Source: Mesorhizobium comanense
Lineage (GTDB): Bacteria > Pseudomonadota > Alphaproteobacteria > Rhizobiales > Rhizobiaceae
NCBI RefSeq assembly: GCF_005503535.1
Contig: NZ_SCNN01000016.1
Span: forward strand, 1 to 64,000
Direction of reading: 5' to 3'
Length of the DNA stretch: 64,000 nucleotides
Notes under the pieces: generated by a model
Seen by the model: only the letters and a program-made list of their open reading frames with translations
Databases searched by the model: none
What the model was told of the DNA's origin: nothing
Translations under genes and position numbers: made by a program
Shown here: piece after piece, positions 44,157 through 53,081 of the stretch
How the letters are laid out: the number at the start of each line of letters is the position of its first letter
Position numbering within the stretch: the stretch's first letter is position 1

Positions 44157-45557
44157 ATGTCATCGGGCCAGCCCTCCATCCGCGCCCCCGAGAGGCGGCT
44201 TCAGCCGGCGCCAGAGGACCGGCTTGCCACGCTGGAACGGATTGTCAGGCGCTTCAGCGGGGCCGACGGGCTGATCAAACGCGGCGGCCTCGTCACCGAA
44301 GTCACCTCGACGCATTACAAGGTGCGTGGCCTTTCCGATTTCGCCAGGCTGGGCGACATCGTCGAGCAGCGCGGCCAGGCCGGCGCGCGCCGGGGCGAGA
44401 TCGTCAAGATCAGCCGTGACGAGGTCGTCGTGGCGCCGTTCGAACGCAGCGCCGACGCCGGCATCGGCGACGCTGTGTTCCGCCGGGGCCCGCTCGCCGT
44501 GACGCCGCATGCCTCATGGCGCGGCCGCGCCATCGACGCGCTTACCCGGGCGATCGATGGCGGCCCCTCGCTGATCAGGGGCGACGACACGGCCGACGGC
44601 GCCACGACGCCGGGCGCCATGACGCGGCAGCGCGTCGGCACCGCCTTCATGACCGGCGTCAAGGTCATCGATATCTTCACGCCGCTGTGCTTTGGCCAGC
44701 GCATGGGCGTCTTTGCCGGTTCCGGTGTCGGCAAGTCGACGCTGCTTGCCATGCTCGCCGGTGCTGACGCCTTCGACACCGTTGTCGTCGCGCTGATCGG
44801 CGAACGCGGCCGCGAGGTTCGCGAGTTCCTCGAGGACACGATAGGCGACAGCATGGCCAAGACCGTGGCCGTCGTCGCCACCAGCGACGAAAGCGCCATG
44901 ATGCGGCGGCGCGCGCCGGACACCGCCATGCGCGTCGCCGAGCACTTTCGCGACCAGGGCCACCGCGTTCTCCTGGTGCTGGATTCGATCACCCGTTTCG
45001 CTCATGCCCTGCGCGAAGTCGCGACCGGAACCGGCGAGCCGCCGGTGGCGCGCGGCTACCCCGCTTCCGTTTTCACCGAACTGCCCAAGCTGCTCGAGCG
45101 CGCCGGACCTGGCGCCGAGGGCAAGGGATCGATCACCGCCATCATTTCCGTGCTGGTCGACGGCGACGACCACAACGATCCGGTCGCCGATTCCGTGCGC
45201 GGCATCCTCGACGGCCATGTCGTGCTCGATCGCGCCATCGCCGAACAGGGTCGTTATCCACCGGTCAACCCGCTCTCGTCCATATCACGCCTGGCCGGTA
45301 AGGCCTGGAGCACCGAGCAGCGCGCGCTGGTGGCAAGGCTGAAGTCGATGATCTCCCGCTTCGAGGACACGCGCGATATTCGCCTGCTCGGCGCCTATCA
45401 GGGTGGTGTCGACGCCGAGCTCGACATGGCCGTGCGCCAGGTTCCGCTGATCTACGAAGCGCTGACCCAGTCGCCGAGGGACCGTCCGTCGGCCGATCCG
45501 TTCTCCGATCTTGCCCGTCATCTCAAGGGAAAGCAGAATGTCGACGCAGGAGACTGA
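44157..45557 (+). CDS. fliI: Flagellum-specific ATPase FliI
   Basis: 466 residues. Walker A is GSGVGKST (188-195), Walker B VLLVLDSITRFAHALRE near 275, and the F1-beta-like segment ALIGERGREVREFLED near 222. The N-terminal domain runs from about 20 to 115. FliI hydrolyses ATP to help unload export substrates at the flagellar export gate; its regulator FliH is encoded elsewhere in the window (57179). The last 20 bp overlap the next gene. Confidence 0.95.
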   Translation: MSSGQPSIRAPERRLQPAPEDRLATLERIVRRFSGADGLIKRGGLVTEVTSTHYKVRGLSDFARLGDIVEQRGQAGARRGEIVKISRDEVVVAPFERSADAGIGDAVFRRGPLAVTPHASWRGRAIDALTRAIDGGPSLIRGDDTADGATTPGAMTRQRVGTAFMTGVKVIDIFTPLCFGQRMGVFAGSGVGKSTLLAMLAGADAFDTVVVALIGERGREVREFLEDTIGDSMAKTVAVVATSDESAMMRRRAPDTAMRVAEHFRDQGHRVLLVLDSITRFAHALREVATGTGEPPVARGYPASVFTELPKLLERAGPGAEGKGSITAIISVLVDGDDHNDPVADSVRGILDGHVVLDRAIAEQGRYPPVNPLSSISRLAGKAWSTEQRALVARLKSMISRFEDTRDIRLLGAYQGGVDAELDMAVRQVPLIYEALTQSPRDRPSADPFSDLARHLKGKQNVDAGD

Positions 45558-46341
45558 AGGGCAGTACACCGAGCGCCTGTTGCGCGAGATGATCGCCGAA
45601 GCGAGCGCGGCCGAGGAAGCAAAGGCCGAGGAAGTGAGGGCCGCGAAGGCCAGGGCCGCGCGCGCCAATGCCGCCAAGACCGAAGCCGTGCTCGCAAAGG
45701 CCGCCAGAGCCGCCCTGCCCAGGGCGGCCTGGCGTGCTCAGCCGGAGGCCGCGATCGCGGGGACCGCGCAGGCCAGCCGCGAATCCCTGATCGACGACCT
45801 GTTTCCCGTCACCGAATGGCCGCAGCCGCCAAAGGCGCAATTTCCCAAGCTGGAAAAGAAGTCCGACCGCAGAAGCGATTTCGTGGTTGCGGCGCTCGGT
45901 GTCACGCTTGGTCTGATATGCGCCCTGTTTCCCTGGTACATTTTCTTCAATCAGGAGCAGTTCGGCGTTCAGGCGATCAAGTTCGGCGGCACCGGCACCA
46001 ATTCGGGGCGCGCCGGCGGCGGCGTTGTGGCCGAACGCAGCGCGCCGCTGACCGTGAAGGACGTTCCCAGCACCGGTATCGACCTGCTTGCCACCGGCAC
46101 GGTGCAGGATGACGCCAAACTGGAGCCGCCCGGCGACCAACCCTTTCCCGCCGATGTCGCGAAATTCCGCCTGGTCCACGTCGCCAACGGCCGCGCCATG
46201 ATCGAGGACGACACCGGCCTGTGGATGGTCCAGCGCGGCTCGACGCTGCCGGATTCCAGCCAGGTCTCGTCGATCGAGCAGCGCAACGGCAAATGGGTCA
46301 TGCTCACCAGCACCAACCAGGTGATCGAGCTTTCCAAGTAA
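45538..46341 (+). CDS. Single-pass membrane protein of unknown function in the flagellar cluster
   Basis: 267 residues from ATG 45538 (AAGGGAAAG upstream), overlapping the end of fliI by 20 bp. Residues about 10-90 are an alanine/glutamate/lysine-rich helix likely to form a coiled coil (EASAAEEAKAEEVRAAKARA). One transmembrane helix at about 120-143 (VVAALGVTLGLICALFPWYI) places the C-terminal ~120 residues in the periplasm, ending in a compact beta-like domain (RLVHVANGRAMIEDDTGLWM, VSSIEQRNGKWVMLTSTNQV). No family motif was recognised. Similar unnamed genes follow fliI in other rhizobia, so a flagellar role is likely. Confidence 0.75.
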   Translation: MSTQETEGQYTERLLREMIAEASAAEEAKAEEVRAAKARAARANAAKTEAVLAKAARAALPRAAWRAQPEAAIAGTAQASRESLIDDLFPVTEWPQPPKAQFPKLEKKSDRRSDFVVAALGVTLGLICALFPWYIFFNQEQFGVQAIKFGGTGTNSGRAGGGVVAERSAPLTVKDVPSTGIDLLATGTVQDDAKLEPPGDQPFPADVAKFRLVHVANGRAMIEDDTGLWMVQRGSTLPDSSQVSSIEQRNGKWVMLTSTNQVIELSK

Positions 46342-46548
46342 GATCGGACTCTACACGCCTTCGCGGCGCTGTTCCGGATGCGGGAGATGGCGCATGACGC
46401 CGTCTGAAGACCGCTTCGCGCTTTTCGGCATCGCGGTCATGGGCAATGCCAAGACAACTGTAAAACGGCTTTCCGTTCGCAATGGCGCCAAGAAAAGGAA
46501 CTGAAGCATTTCGCCGTTTCCGTGAACAGCCAAATGCTCCACCGGTCT

Positions 46549-46583
46549 CCCGCAAGGTCCGCGCAAGACTGGCGGCCTAGTCT
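46549..46583 (+). promoter_or_regulatory. Flagellar promoter element before flgB
   Basis: CCCGCAAG (46549-46556), GTC, CGCGCAAG (46560-46567), ten bases, then TAGTCT (46578-46583), 31 bp before the flgB ATG. This copy has the two half-sites most alike and best shows the 11-bp direct repeat. It lies in a 267-bp gap with no ORF. Confidence 0.7.
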
Positions 46584-46608
46584 TCTGGGCACATGCCCGG
46601 AGATTCCC

Positions 46609-46989
46609 ATGGAGCCCGTTTCCCTTTTTGATCTTGCCACCAAGCAGGCGCAGTGGCTGTCCGTGCGGCAGTCGGCCGTCGCCGGCAATATCGCCAATGC
46701 CAACACGCCGGGCTACACGGCAAAGGATGTCGAGCCGTTCGAGAAGGTGCTCGACCGCACCGCGGTGTCGCTGCAGATCACCGAGCCCGGTCATCTCGGC
46801 ACGGCGGCGACCAATGCCGGCTTCAGCATCAAGTCGCAGGAGAACGACGGCGTCGTCATGCCCTCCAAGAATTCAGTCGTGCTGGAAGACCAACTGCTGA
46901 AGGCCGGCGAAGTGCGCCGTTCCTTCGAGCTCAACACGGCCATCGTCAAGGCATTCCATTCGATGATGATGATGGCGGTGAAGAGCTGA
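46609..46989 (+). CDS. flgB: Flagellar basal-body rod protein FlgB
   Basis: 126 residues from ATG 46609 (CGGAGA upstream); a longer frame from 46522 runs through the promoter element. The rod motif QSAVAGNIANANTPGYTAKD is at about 21-40, and the C-terminal helix reads RRSFELNTAIVKAFHSMMMM. It forms the most proximal rod segment. It starts the ten-gene operon through fliP; flgC begins 2 bp later. Confidence 0.94.
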   Translation: MEPVSLFDLATKQAQWLSVRQSAVAGNIANANTPGYTAKDVEPFEKVLDRTAVSLQITEPGHLGTAATNAGFSIKSQENDGVVMPSKNSVVLEDQLLKAGEVRRSFELNTAIVKAFHSMMMMAVKS

Positions 46990-46991
46990 CC

Positions 46992-47408
46992 ATGGACGCG
47001 CTGACAGCAGCCCTGAAAGTCGCAGCATCCGGCCTTGGCGCGCAATCCGAGCGCCTGCGCGTGGTTTCCGAGAACCTCGCCAATGCCCAGTCGACAGGCA
47101 CCACGCCCGGTTCCGATCCCTATCGCCGCAAGACCATCAGCTTCGTTTCCGAGCTCGACCGGGCTTCCGGCAGCTCGACGGTCGAGGTGAATTCCATCGA
47201 CCGCGACCCGAGTGACTTTCCCATCGAGTTCCAGCCCGGCAACGAGGCGGCCGACGAGAAGGGCTACGTCAAGATGCCCAATGTCAACGTGCTGATCGAA
47301 ATGGCCGACATGACCGAGGCCAACCGCTCCTACGAGGCCAACCTGCAAGTCGTGAAGCAGGCACGCGACCTCATCTCAATGACCATCGACCTGATGAGGA
47401 ACCAATGA
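46992..47408 (+). CDS. flgC: Flagellar basal-body rod protein FlgC
   Basis: 138 residues. The N-terminus AASGLGAQSERLRVVSENLA is the rod signature; the ending VNVLIEMADMTEANRSYEAN and VKQARDLISMTIDLMRN is the conserved C-terminal coiled segment. It is a proximal rod subunit. Its last codon and stop overlap the fliE start (ATGA). Confidence 0.95.
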   Translation: MDALTAALKVAASGLGAQSERLRVVSENLANAQSTGTTPGSDPYRRKTISFVSELDRASGSSTVEVNSIDRDPSDFPIEFQPGNEAADEKGYVKMPNVNVLIEMADMTEANRSYEANLQVVKQARDLISMTIDLMRNQ

Positions 47409-47728
47409 TCGTGAACGGCATCGGCGCGCTTAACCTGAAGCCCGGGCTGGGCGACACGGCGACCGACCTGCTGCAGGGCGGCGTCGCGCCGGCCGCGGCA
47501 GGCAACCTTGGCACATCCTTCGCCGAGGCGGTCAGCCAGGCCGCCGCCAAGACCGTCAACACGATGCAGAATGCCGAGCAGGTGTCGATGCAGGCGCTCA
47601 AGGGCGATGCCGACACCCGCCAGGTGGTCGATGCCGTGATGAGCGCCCAGCAGGCGCTGCAAACCGCCGTCGCCATCCGCGACAAGGTCGTTTCGGCCTA
47701 TCTCGAAGTCAGTCGCATGGGTATCTGA
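47405..47728 (+). CDS. fliE: Flagellar hook-basal body complex protein FliE
   Basis: 107 residues, ATG overlapping the flgC stop by 4 bp. It is helical, with the conserved C-terminal part VVDAVMSAQQALQTAVAIRD and VVSAYLEVSRMGI. FliE joins the MS ring to the rod and is an early export substrate. Length and ending are typical. Confidence 0.94.
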   Translation: MIVNGIGALNLKPGLGDTATDLLQGGVAPAAAGNLGTSFAEAVSQAAAKTVNTMQNAEQVSMQALKGDADTRQVVDAVMSAQQALQTAVAIRDKVVSAYLEVSRMGI

Positions 47729-47738
47729 GGAGCAAGCC

Positions 47739-48527
47739 GTGAAAGCACTCGCCATCGCCGCCACCGGCATGAACGCCCAGCAGACCAATCTGGAAGTCAT
47801 CGCCAACAACATCGCCAACATCAACACCACCGGCTACAAGCGGGCGCGCGCCGAATTCTCCGACCTGCTCTACCAGGTCGATCGCACGCAGGGCGTGCCC
47901 AACCGTTCCAACGCCTCGCTGGTGCCGGAAGGCGTTTCGATCGGCCTCGGCGTCAAGACGACCGCCGTGCGCAACGTGCACACCCAGGGCGAACTGACCA
48001 GCACCGGCAACAGTTTCGACCTGGCGCTCACCGGCCGCGGCTGGTTCCAGATCGAAGGCGCCGACGGCGGCACGCTCTATACCCGCGCCGGCGCCCTCAA
48101 CACCAATGCCACCGGCCAGTTGGTGACCGTCAACGGCGCCAATGTCATCCCGGCGATCACCGTTCCCACCGACGCGGTGGAGGTCATCGTCAACAAGACC
48201 GGGCAGGTCTTTGCCCGTCTCGATGGCCAGGCCAATCTGCAAACGCTCGGTCAGCTTCAGATCGCCAACTTCGCCAACGAGGCGGGGCTCGCCCCTCTCG
48301 GCGACAACCTGTTCCAGGAAACGGCGGCTTCCGGACCGGCCAATGTCGGCGTGCCCGGCGATCCCGGCTTCGCCACCATCCAGCAAGGCTATCTCGAGGC
48401 TTCCAACGTCGATCCGGTCAAGGAGATCACCGAGTTGATCTCGGCGCAGCGTGCCTACGAGATGAACTCCAAGGTCATCCAGGCCGCCGACGACATGGCC
48501 TCAGTCGTGTCCAAGAACATCAGGTAA
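47739..48527 (+). CDS. flgG: Flagellar distal rod protein FlgG
   Basis: 262 residues, GTG start with GAGGAGC upstream. The N-terminus ALAIAATGMNAQQTNLEVIA, the segment NNIANINTTGYKRARAEFSD, GRGWFQIEGADGGTLYTRAG and the C-terminal QGYLEASNVDPVKEITELIS are classical FlgG. It builds the distal rod that passes through the P and L rings made by the next genes. Confidence 0.96.
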   Translation: MKALAIAATGMNAQQTNLEVIANNIANINTTGYKRARAEFSDLLYQVDRTQGVPNRSNASLVPEGVSIGLGVKTTAVRNVHTQGELTSTGNSFDLALTGRGWFQIEGADGGTLYTRAGALNTNATGQLVTVNGANVIPAITVPTDAVEVIVNKTGQVFARLDGQANLQTLGQLQIANFANEAGLAPLGDNLFQETAASGPANVGVPGDPGFATIQQGYLEASNVDPVKEITELISAQRAYEMNSKVIQAADDMASVVSKNIR

Positions 48528-48530
48528 CCG

Positions 48531-49070
48531 ATGATGGCCAGGCCGATCTCCTGCTCAGTATTCCGCCGCGCCGCGCTCTTCCTTGCGCTGCTGGCCGGCG
48601 GCATGCCGGCTTTCGCCCAGGAATCGACAGGCCAATCGGCAAGCCAGTCGGCCGCCCAGATCGCCAGCAACCAGCCCGCCGGCGAGGTCGTGCTGATCCC
48701 CAACCGGGTCATCTATCCCGGCGAAGCCATCGAGCTTACCGCCTTGAAGCAGGTCACGCTCATTCCCGGCAAGCACAAGCCCGATGCGATGGCGACACGC
48801 GCCGAGGAGCTCCAGGGCAAGGTCGCCAAGCGCACCCTGCTGCCTGGCCGCTACATCCCCAGCAGCGCCATCCGTGAGGCCTGGCTGGTCGAACAGGGTG
48901 CTGCCGTGCAGGTCTTCTTCACCGCGGGCGGGCTGATGATCACCGCCACCGCCGTTACCCTGCAGCCAGGTTCGGCCGGCGACCTCATCAAGGTCCGCAA
49001 CACCGACAGCGGCAAGATCCTCTCCGGCACGGTGATGGCCGACGGAACCATCCAGGTCAGCGCTTCATGA
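48531..49070 (+). CDS. flgA: Flagellar P-ring assembly chaperone FlgA
   Basis: 179 residues. The signal peptide is at about 1-29 (ALFLALLAGGMPAFAQ). The C-terminal SAF-like domain shows GRYIPSSAIREAWLVEQGAA and GTVMADGTIQVSA. It is periplasmic and assists FlgI polymerisation. It starts 3 bp after flgG; ATGATG leaves two possible first codons. Its stop overlaps the flgI start. Confidence 0.92.
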   Translation: MMARPISCSVFRRAALFLALLAGGMPAFAQESTGQSASQSAAQIASNQPAGEVVLIPNRVIYPGEAIELTALKQVTLIPGKHKPDAMATRAEELQGKVAKRTLLPGRYIPSSAIREAWLVEQGAAVQVFFTAGGLMITATAVTLQPGSAGDLIKVRNTDSGKILSGTVMADGTIQVSAS

Positions 49071-50308
49071 TGCGCCTGCTTGCCCTTGTTCTCGCGGCCA
49101 CGCTCGGCCTGCAGCCGGCGTTCGCCGACGGCCTGATGCCGAAGGCCAAGCGCGAGCTCGCCGCCAGGAATGGCGGCGTCGACAACGATCCCGAATATGA
49201 TCCGGCGACCACCACGCGCATGTTCCGTGTTTCGCCCGGACCAAGCTCGCTGCCGCCAGGCCAGGTCGCCTCGCGCATCAAGGACATCGCCCAGCTGCAG
49301 AGTTCGCGTGACAACCAGCTCGTCGGCTACGGCCTTGTCATCGGGCTCGCGGGTTCGGGCGACAGCCTGCGCAACTCGCCGTTCACCGAACAATCCATCC
49401 GCGCCATGCTCGAAAATCTCGGCATCGCCACCGAAGGCGGCAGCGCGCGCGCCAAGAACGTCGCCGCCGTTATAGTCACCGCCAACATGCCGCCCTATGT
49501 GCAGTCGGGCGCGCGCATCGACATTGATGTCTCGTCCATGGGCGACGCCACGTCGCTCGCCGGCGGCACGCTGATCATGACGCCGCTGAAAGCGGCCGAC
49601 GGCGAGATCTACGCCGTTGGCCAGGGCGCGGTCATCGTTTCCGGTTTCACCGCGCAAGGCCAGGCCGAACAGCTGACGCAAGGCGTCCCGACCGCCGGCC
49701 GGGTGCCGAACGGCGCCATTGTCGAGCGCTCGGTGAAGGCCGAGTTCGACGACCAGTCGACGCTGACGCTGCAATTGCGCAATCCCGATTTCTCCACCGC
49801 CATCCGTATCGCCGACGCGATCAACGACTATACAAGCCAGCGCTTCGGCATGCGCGTGGCGGCCGAGCGTGATTCCCGCACCGTCCAGATCAGGCGGCCG
49901 AAGAGTGTCTCGGCGGCCCGCTTCTATGCCGAGATCGAAAACCTGGTGGTCGAATCCGACACGCCGGCCCGCGTCGTCATCGACGAGCGCACCGGCACCA
50001 TCGTCATCGGCAACGACGTCAAGATCTCGCGCGTCGCCATCAGCCACGGCACGCTGACGGTACGCATCACCGAAGCGCCGCGCGTCGTGCAGCCCGAGCC
50101 GTTCTCCAAGGGTGTGACCGCCGTCGAGCCGTTCACGGCCATCGATGCCAGCCGCCCCGACGCTCGCGTCGCCGTGCTCGACGGGCCCGACCTGCAAACC
50201 CTTGTTTCCGGCCTCAACCGGCTCGGCGTCAAGCCGGATGGCATCATCGCCATCCTGCAGGGCATCAAGTCGGCGGGCGCCCTGCAAGCCGATCTGGTTC
50301 TCCAATAG
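49067..50308 (+). CDS. flgI: Flagellar P-ring protein FlgI
   Basis: 413 residues, some 40 longer than enteric FlgI owing to an N-terminal extension (about 22-65) between the signal peptide (ALVLAATLGLQPAFADG) and the family start SRIKDIAQLQSSRDNQLVGY. GLVIGLAGSGDSLRNSPFTE and the C-terminal LNRLGVKPDGIIAILQGIKS follow the family. It forms the periplasmic ring around the rod. The extension looks charged and disordered and may be a rhizobial feature. Confidence 0.95.
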   Translation: MMRLLALVLAATLGLQPAFADGLMPKAKRELAARNGGVDNDPEYDPATTTRMFRVSPGPSSLPPGQVASRIKDIAQLQSSRDNQLVGYGLVIGLAGSGDSLRNSPFTEQSIRAMLENLGIATEGGSARAKNVAAVIVTANMPPYVQSGARIDIDVSSMGDATSLAGGTLIMTPLKAADGEIYAVGQGAVIVSGFTAQGQAEQLTQGVPTAGRVPNGAIVERSVKAEFDDQSTLTLQLRNPDFSTAIRIADAINDYTSQRFGMRVAAERDSRTVQIRRPKSVSAARFYAEIENLVVESDTPARVVIDERTGTIVIGNDVKISRVAISHGTLTVRITEAPRVVQPEPFSKGVTAVEPFTAIDASRPDARVAVLDGPDLQTLVSGLNRLGVKPDGIIAILQGIKSAGALQADLVLQ

Positions 50309-50317
50309 GCGATACCG

Positions 50318-50890
50318 ATGATCCCTTCCCTCTCATCCCCTGAAAGACGCCGCTCCCACGCATTGCTGCTCGCGGCCCTCGCCGCCATCTCCGTCTCCGG
50401 CGGCGCCCGGGCGGAGGATACGGTTCGTCAGGTCCTGCCTGGAGCGCAGCCCGCGGTGGCGCCGCAGCAATTGACGCGCGAGAAGGCTCCCGACCAGAGC
50501 GAGATCGAGCGCTTCTGTTCCAATATAGCCGATGCCGCCCGCGACCGCCGCTACGCCTTGCAGGCCGAGGAACTGAAGCAGCTGCAGGCCGGCATCGACC
50601 AGCGCATGAAGGCGCTGGACGAGAAGAAGGCCGAATACGAAAGCTGGCTGAAGCGGCGCGAGGTCTTCCTGGCCCGGGCCGAGGAAAGCGTCGTCAAGAT
50701 CTATGCCGGCATGAAGCCCGATGCGGCGGCCGAACGCCTGGCGATCGTCAACGCCGACCTAGCCGCGGCCATCCTGATGAAGCTCGATTCACGCAAGGCC
50801 GGCGTCATCCTCAACGAAATGGACCAGAAGGCGGCGGCGACGCTCACCGGCATCATGGCCAGCGCAGCCCGAAGGGTAGATCCGTCATGA
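50318..50890 (+). CDS. motE: MotE, periplasmic chaperone of motility protein MotC
   Basis: 190 residues. The signal peptide ends GGARAE near residue 33. A coiled coil follows at about 75-130 (LKQLQAGIDQRMKALDEKKA), then a compact C-terminal segment YAGMKPDAAAERLAIVNADL, NEMDQKAAATLTGIM. In S. meliloti, MotE stabilises MotC in the periplasm. Its location between flgI and flgH agrees with that species. The C-terminal part resembles the MgtE N-domain-like fold found in such proteins. Confidence 0.85.
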   Translation: MIPSLSSPERRRSHALLLAALAAISVSGGARAEDTVRQVLPGAQPAVAPQQLTREKAPDQSEIERFCSNIADAARDRRYALQAEELKQLQAGIDQRMKALDEKKAEYESWLKRREVFLARAEESVVKIYAGMKPDAAAERLAIVNADLAAAILMKLDSRKAGVILNEMDQKAAATLTGIMASAARRVDPS

Positions 50891-51594
50891 TCCGCAGAAT
50901 GCTCCTTGTGTGCTCCATCGCCGCGCTCTCGGGCTGCGGCACCAACCTGAAGGAAGTCGGCAGGGAACCTTCGCTGTCGCCGGTCGGCTCCGGCATCGAT
51001 GGCGGTAGTACCGGCTCGCTCTACAAATACCCGGAAACGCCACGGCAACCGGTGAAGAAGTTCTCCTTGTGGGACGACCGGCAGAGCCGGCTGTTCACCG
51101 ATCCGCGCGCGCTCCAGCAGGGCGACATCCTGACCGTCAAGATCAAGATCAACGACCGCGCCAACTTCAAGAACCAGAACGACAGAAGCCGCACCGCCAA
51201 CCGCAAGCTCGGCCTCGACCTCAGCGCGCAGTGGAACAAATACAGCACCGGCGGCAAGGGCTCCGGCACGATCAATTCCGCCACCGACACGACCGCCGAC
51301 GGCGAGATCAAGCGATCGGAAACGCTGGAACTCAATGTCGCCGCCGTCGTCACCGACGTGTTGCCCAACGGCAATCTGATGATCAGCGGCTCGCAGGAGG
51401 TGCGCGTCAACTACGAACTCAGGGTGCTCACCATTGCCGGCATCGTGCGGCCGGCCGATATCGGCGCAGAAAACACGATCCCCTATGAACGCATCGCCGA
51501 GGCCCGCATCTCCTATGGCGGGCGCGGCCGCATAAGCGAGGTCCAGCAGCCTGCCTATGGCCAGCAGGTCCTCGACCAGGTCCTTCCGTTCTAG
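50887..51594 (+). CDS. flgH: Flagellar L-ring lipoprotein FlgH
   Basis: 235 residues. The lipoprotein signal ends in the lipobox LSGC with the modified Cys17. The middle includes SLWDDRQSRLFTDPRALQQG and GDILTVKIKINDRANF; the C-terminal INYELRVLTIAGIVRPADIG-type segment (NYELRVLTIAGIVRPADI) is the family signature. It forms the outer-membrane ring. Its ATG overlaps the motE stop. Confidence 0.95.
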   Translation: MIRRMLLVCSIAALSGCGTNLKEVGREPSLSPVGSGIDGGSTGSLYKYPETPRQPVKKFSLWDDRQSRLFTDPRALQQGDILTVKIKINDRANFKNQNDRSRTANRKLGLDLSAQWNKYSTGGKGSGTINSATDTTADGEIKRSETLELNVAAVVTDVLPNGNLMISGSQEVRVNYELRVLTIAGIVRPADIGAENTIPYERIAEARISYGGRGRISEVQQPAYGQQVLDQVLPF

Positions 51595-51615
51595 CGATTT
51601 GGAGAGCGCATCGCC

Positions 51616-52110
51616 GTGGCCAATGTCGAACAGCTCCAGCCTCGCAAGGGTCCCTCCCTTGTCGTCCAGGGCGCCATGCTGGTCGTGGTGACGGTCGCCG
51701 CCATCGGCATGGGCTGGCTTTCCGGCGGCTATCTGAAGGGTGTCGGAGGTCCGGAGTCGGTGCCGGTCGCACCCGAGAACGAAGGCAAGACCGCCCAGCC
51801 CGCCGTTGAGCACCAGCCCGGCACGGGGCCGACGCTCGTCGCGCTGGCGCCGATCACCACCAACATCGCATCACCCGCCGACACCTGGATCAGGATGGAA
51901 GTTTCCGTCGTCTACGACGCGCCGCAACCTCCTGCGATGGCGGAGGATATACACCAGGACCTCCTGGCCTACGTGCGCACCGTCAAGATGCACCAGATCG
52001 AAGGCGCCAGCGGTTACCAGCACCTGAAGGCCGATCTCGAGGAACGCGCCTCGATCCGCAGCCAGGGTCACGCCAAACAGGTACTCATCAGGACATTGCT
52101 GCTCGAATGA
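51616..52110 (+). CDS. fliL: Flagellar basal-body-associated protein FliL
   Basis: 164 residues, GTG start with GGAGAG 9 bp upstream. One membrane helix spans about 14-34 (LVVQGAMLVVVTVAAIGMGW), and the periplasmic domain follows (LVALAPITTNIASPADTWIR, GYQHLKADLEERASIRSQGH). FliL sits around the stator and supports torque. The stop overlaps the fliP start by 4 bp. Confidence 0.92.
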   Translation: MANVEQLQPRKGPSLVVQGAMLVVVTVAAIGMGWLSGGYLKGVGGPESVPVAPENEGKTAQPAVEHQPGTGPTLVALAPITTNIASPADTWIRMEVSVVYDAPQPPAMAEDIHQDLLAYVRTVKMHQIEGASGYQHLKADLEERASIRSQGHAKQVLIRTLLLE

Positions 52111-52838
52111 GGAAATTCCTTCTTGCCGCGGCGCTGATCGGCGCCGCCACATCGGTCGCGGCTGCCCAGCAACTTGACCTTGGCGGCATCGGCAAGGCCG
52201 ACGGCACCACCGTCGGCTACATCATCCAGATGTTCGGCCTGCTGACCGTGCTGTCGGTGGCGCCGGGCCTTCTGATCATGGTGACGAGCTTCACCCGTTT
52301 TGTCATCGCCTTCTCGATCCTGCGCGCCGGCATCGGCCTGCAATCGACGCCGGCCAACCTCATCTTGATCTCCCTGTCGCTGTTCATGACCTTCTATGTC
52401 ATGGCGCCGACCTTCGATCAGGCCTGGAACACCGGCGTCAAGCCGTTGATGGACAACCAGATCAGCCAGACCGAGGCCTTCGAGAAGATTTCCGATCCGT
52501 TCCGCACCTTCATGCTGCACAATGTGCGCGACAAGGACTTCGACCTCTTCGCCGACCTCGCCCGCGAGCGGGGCCAGACCGTCTCGCGCGAGACCGTCGA
52601 CCTGCGCATCCTGGTGCCGGCCTTCATGATTTCCGAGATCCGGCGGGGCTTCGAGATCGGCTTCCTGATCGTGCTGCCATTCCTGGTCATCGACCTGATC
52701 GTGGCGACCATCACCATGGCGATGGGCATGATGATGCTGCCGCCGACAGTGGTATCGCTGCCGTTCAAGATCCTGTTCTTCGTCCTCATCGACGGCTGGA
52801 ACCTGCTCGTCGGCAGCTTGGTGCGCTCCTTTACCTGA
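52107..52838 (+). CDS. fliP: Flagellar export gate protein FliP
   Basis: 243 residues. A signal-like N-terminus ends near AAAQQ, followed by membrane helices at about 35-60 (VLSVAPGLLIMVTSFTRFVI), 78-98, 182-205 and 210-235. FliP motifs include TSFTRFVIAFSILRAG and PAFMISEIRRGFEIGFLI. It forms the FliPQR export gate. It is the last gene of the flgB operon; fliQ and fliR are not in this window. Confidence 0.95.
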   Translation: MRKFLLAAALIGAATSVAAAQQLDLGGIGKADGTTVGYIIQMFGLLTVLSVAPGLLIMVTSFTRFVIAFSILRAGIGLQSTPANLILISLSLFMTFYVMAPTFDQAWNTGVKPLMDNQISQTEAFEKISDPFRTFMLHNVRDKDFDLFADLARERGQTVSRETVDLRILVPAFMISEIRRGFEIGFLIVLPFLVIDLIVATITMAMGMMMLPPTVVSLPFKILFFVLIDGWNLLVGSLVRSFT

Positions 52839-53023
52839 CCTGTCCGCCGCCTCGAGCGATCGCTCACATGGACCGCGCGGCACGCACGGCCCCGTGAATT
52901 TTTCCTCGAATTATTTCCGATTAACCGTCCGATTTAGTTCTTTGGTAGGGACTTCCCGCCATAGTCGCTCGCAGATGGCGGGTGACCTCAAAAGCAATGG
53001 TCATGGGCATGATGCCGCTCCGT

Positions 53024-53044
53024 CATACCGGACATGCCGGTATG
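53024..53044 (+). other. 5' leader hairpin before the first flagellin gene
   Basis: CATACCGG (53024-53031), loop ACATG, CCGGTATG (53037-53044): perfect 8-bp arms, 37 bp before the ATG and followed by an A-rich single-stranded stretch. It would lie in the 5' untranslated part of the flagellin mRNA if transcription begins upstream, and could protect the abundant mRNA or allow translational control. The rest of the 243-bp gap has TTAACC-N7-TTAG at 52921-52937. Confidence 0.5.
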
Positions 53045-53081
53045 CAAAAAAACACCCTGTAAAAACAAGGTACGAGTTGCC

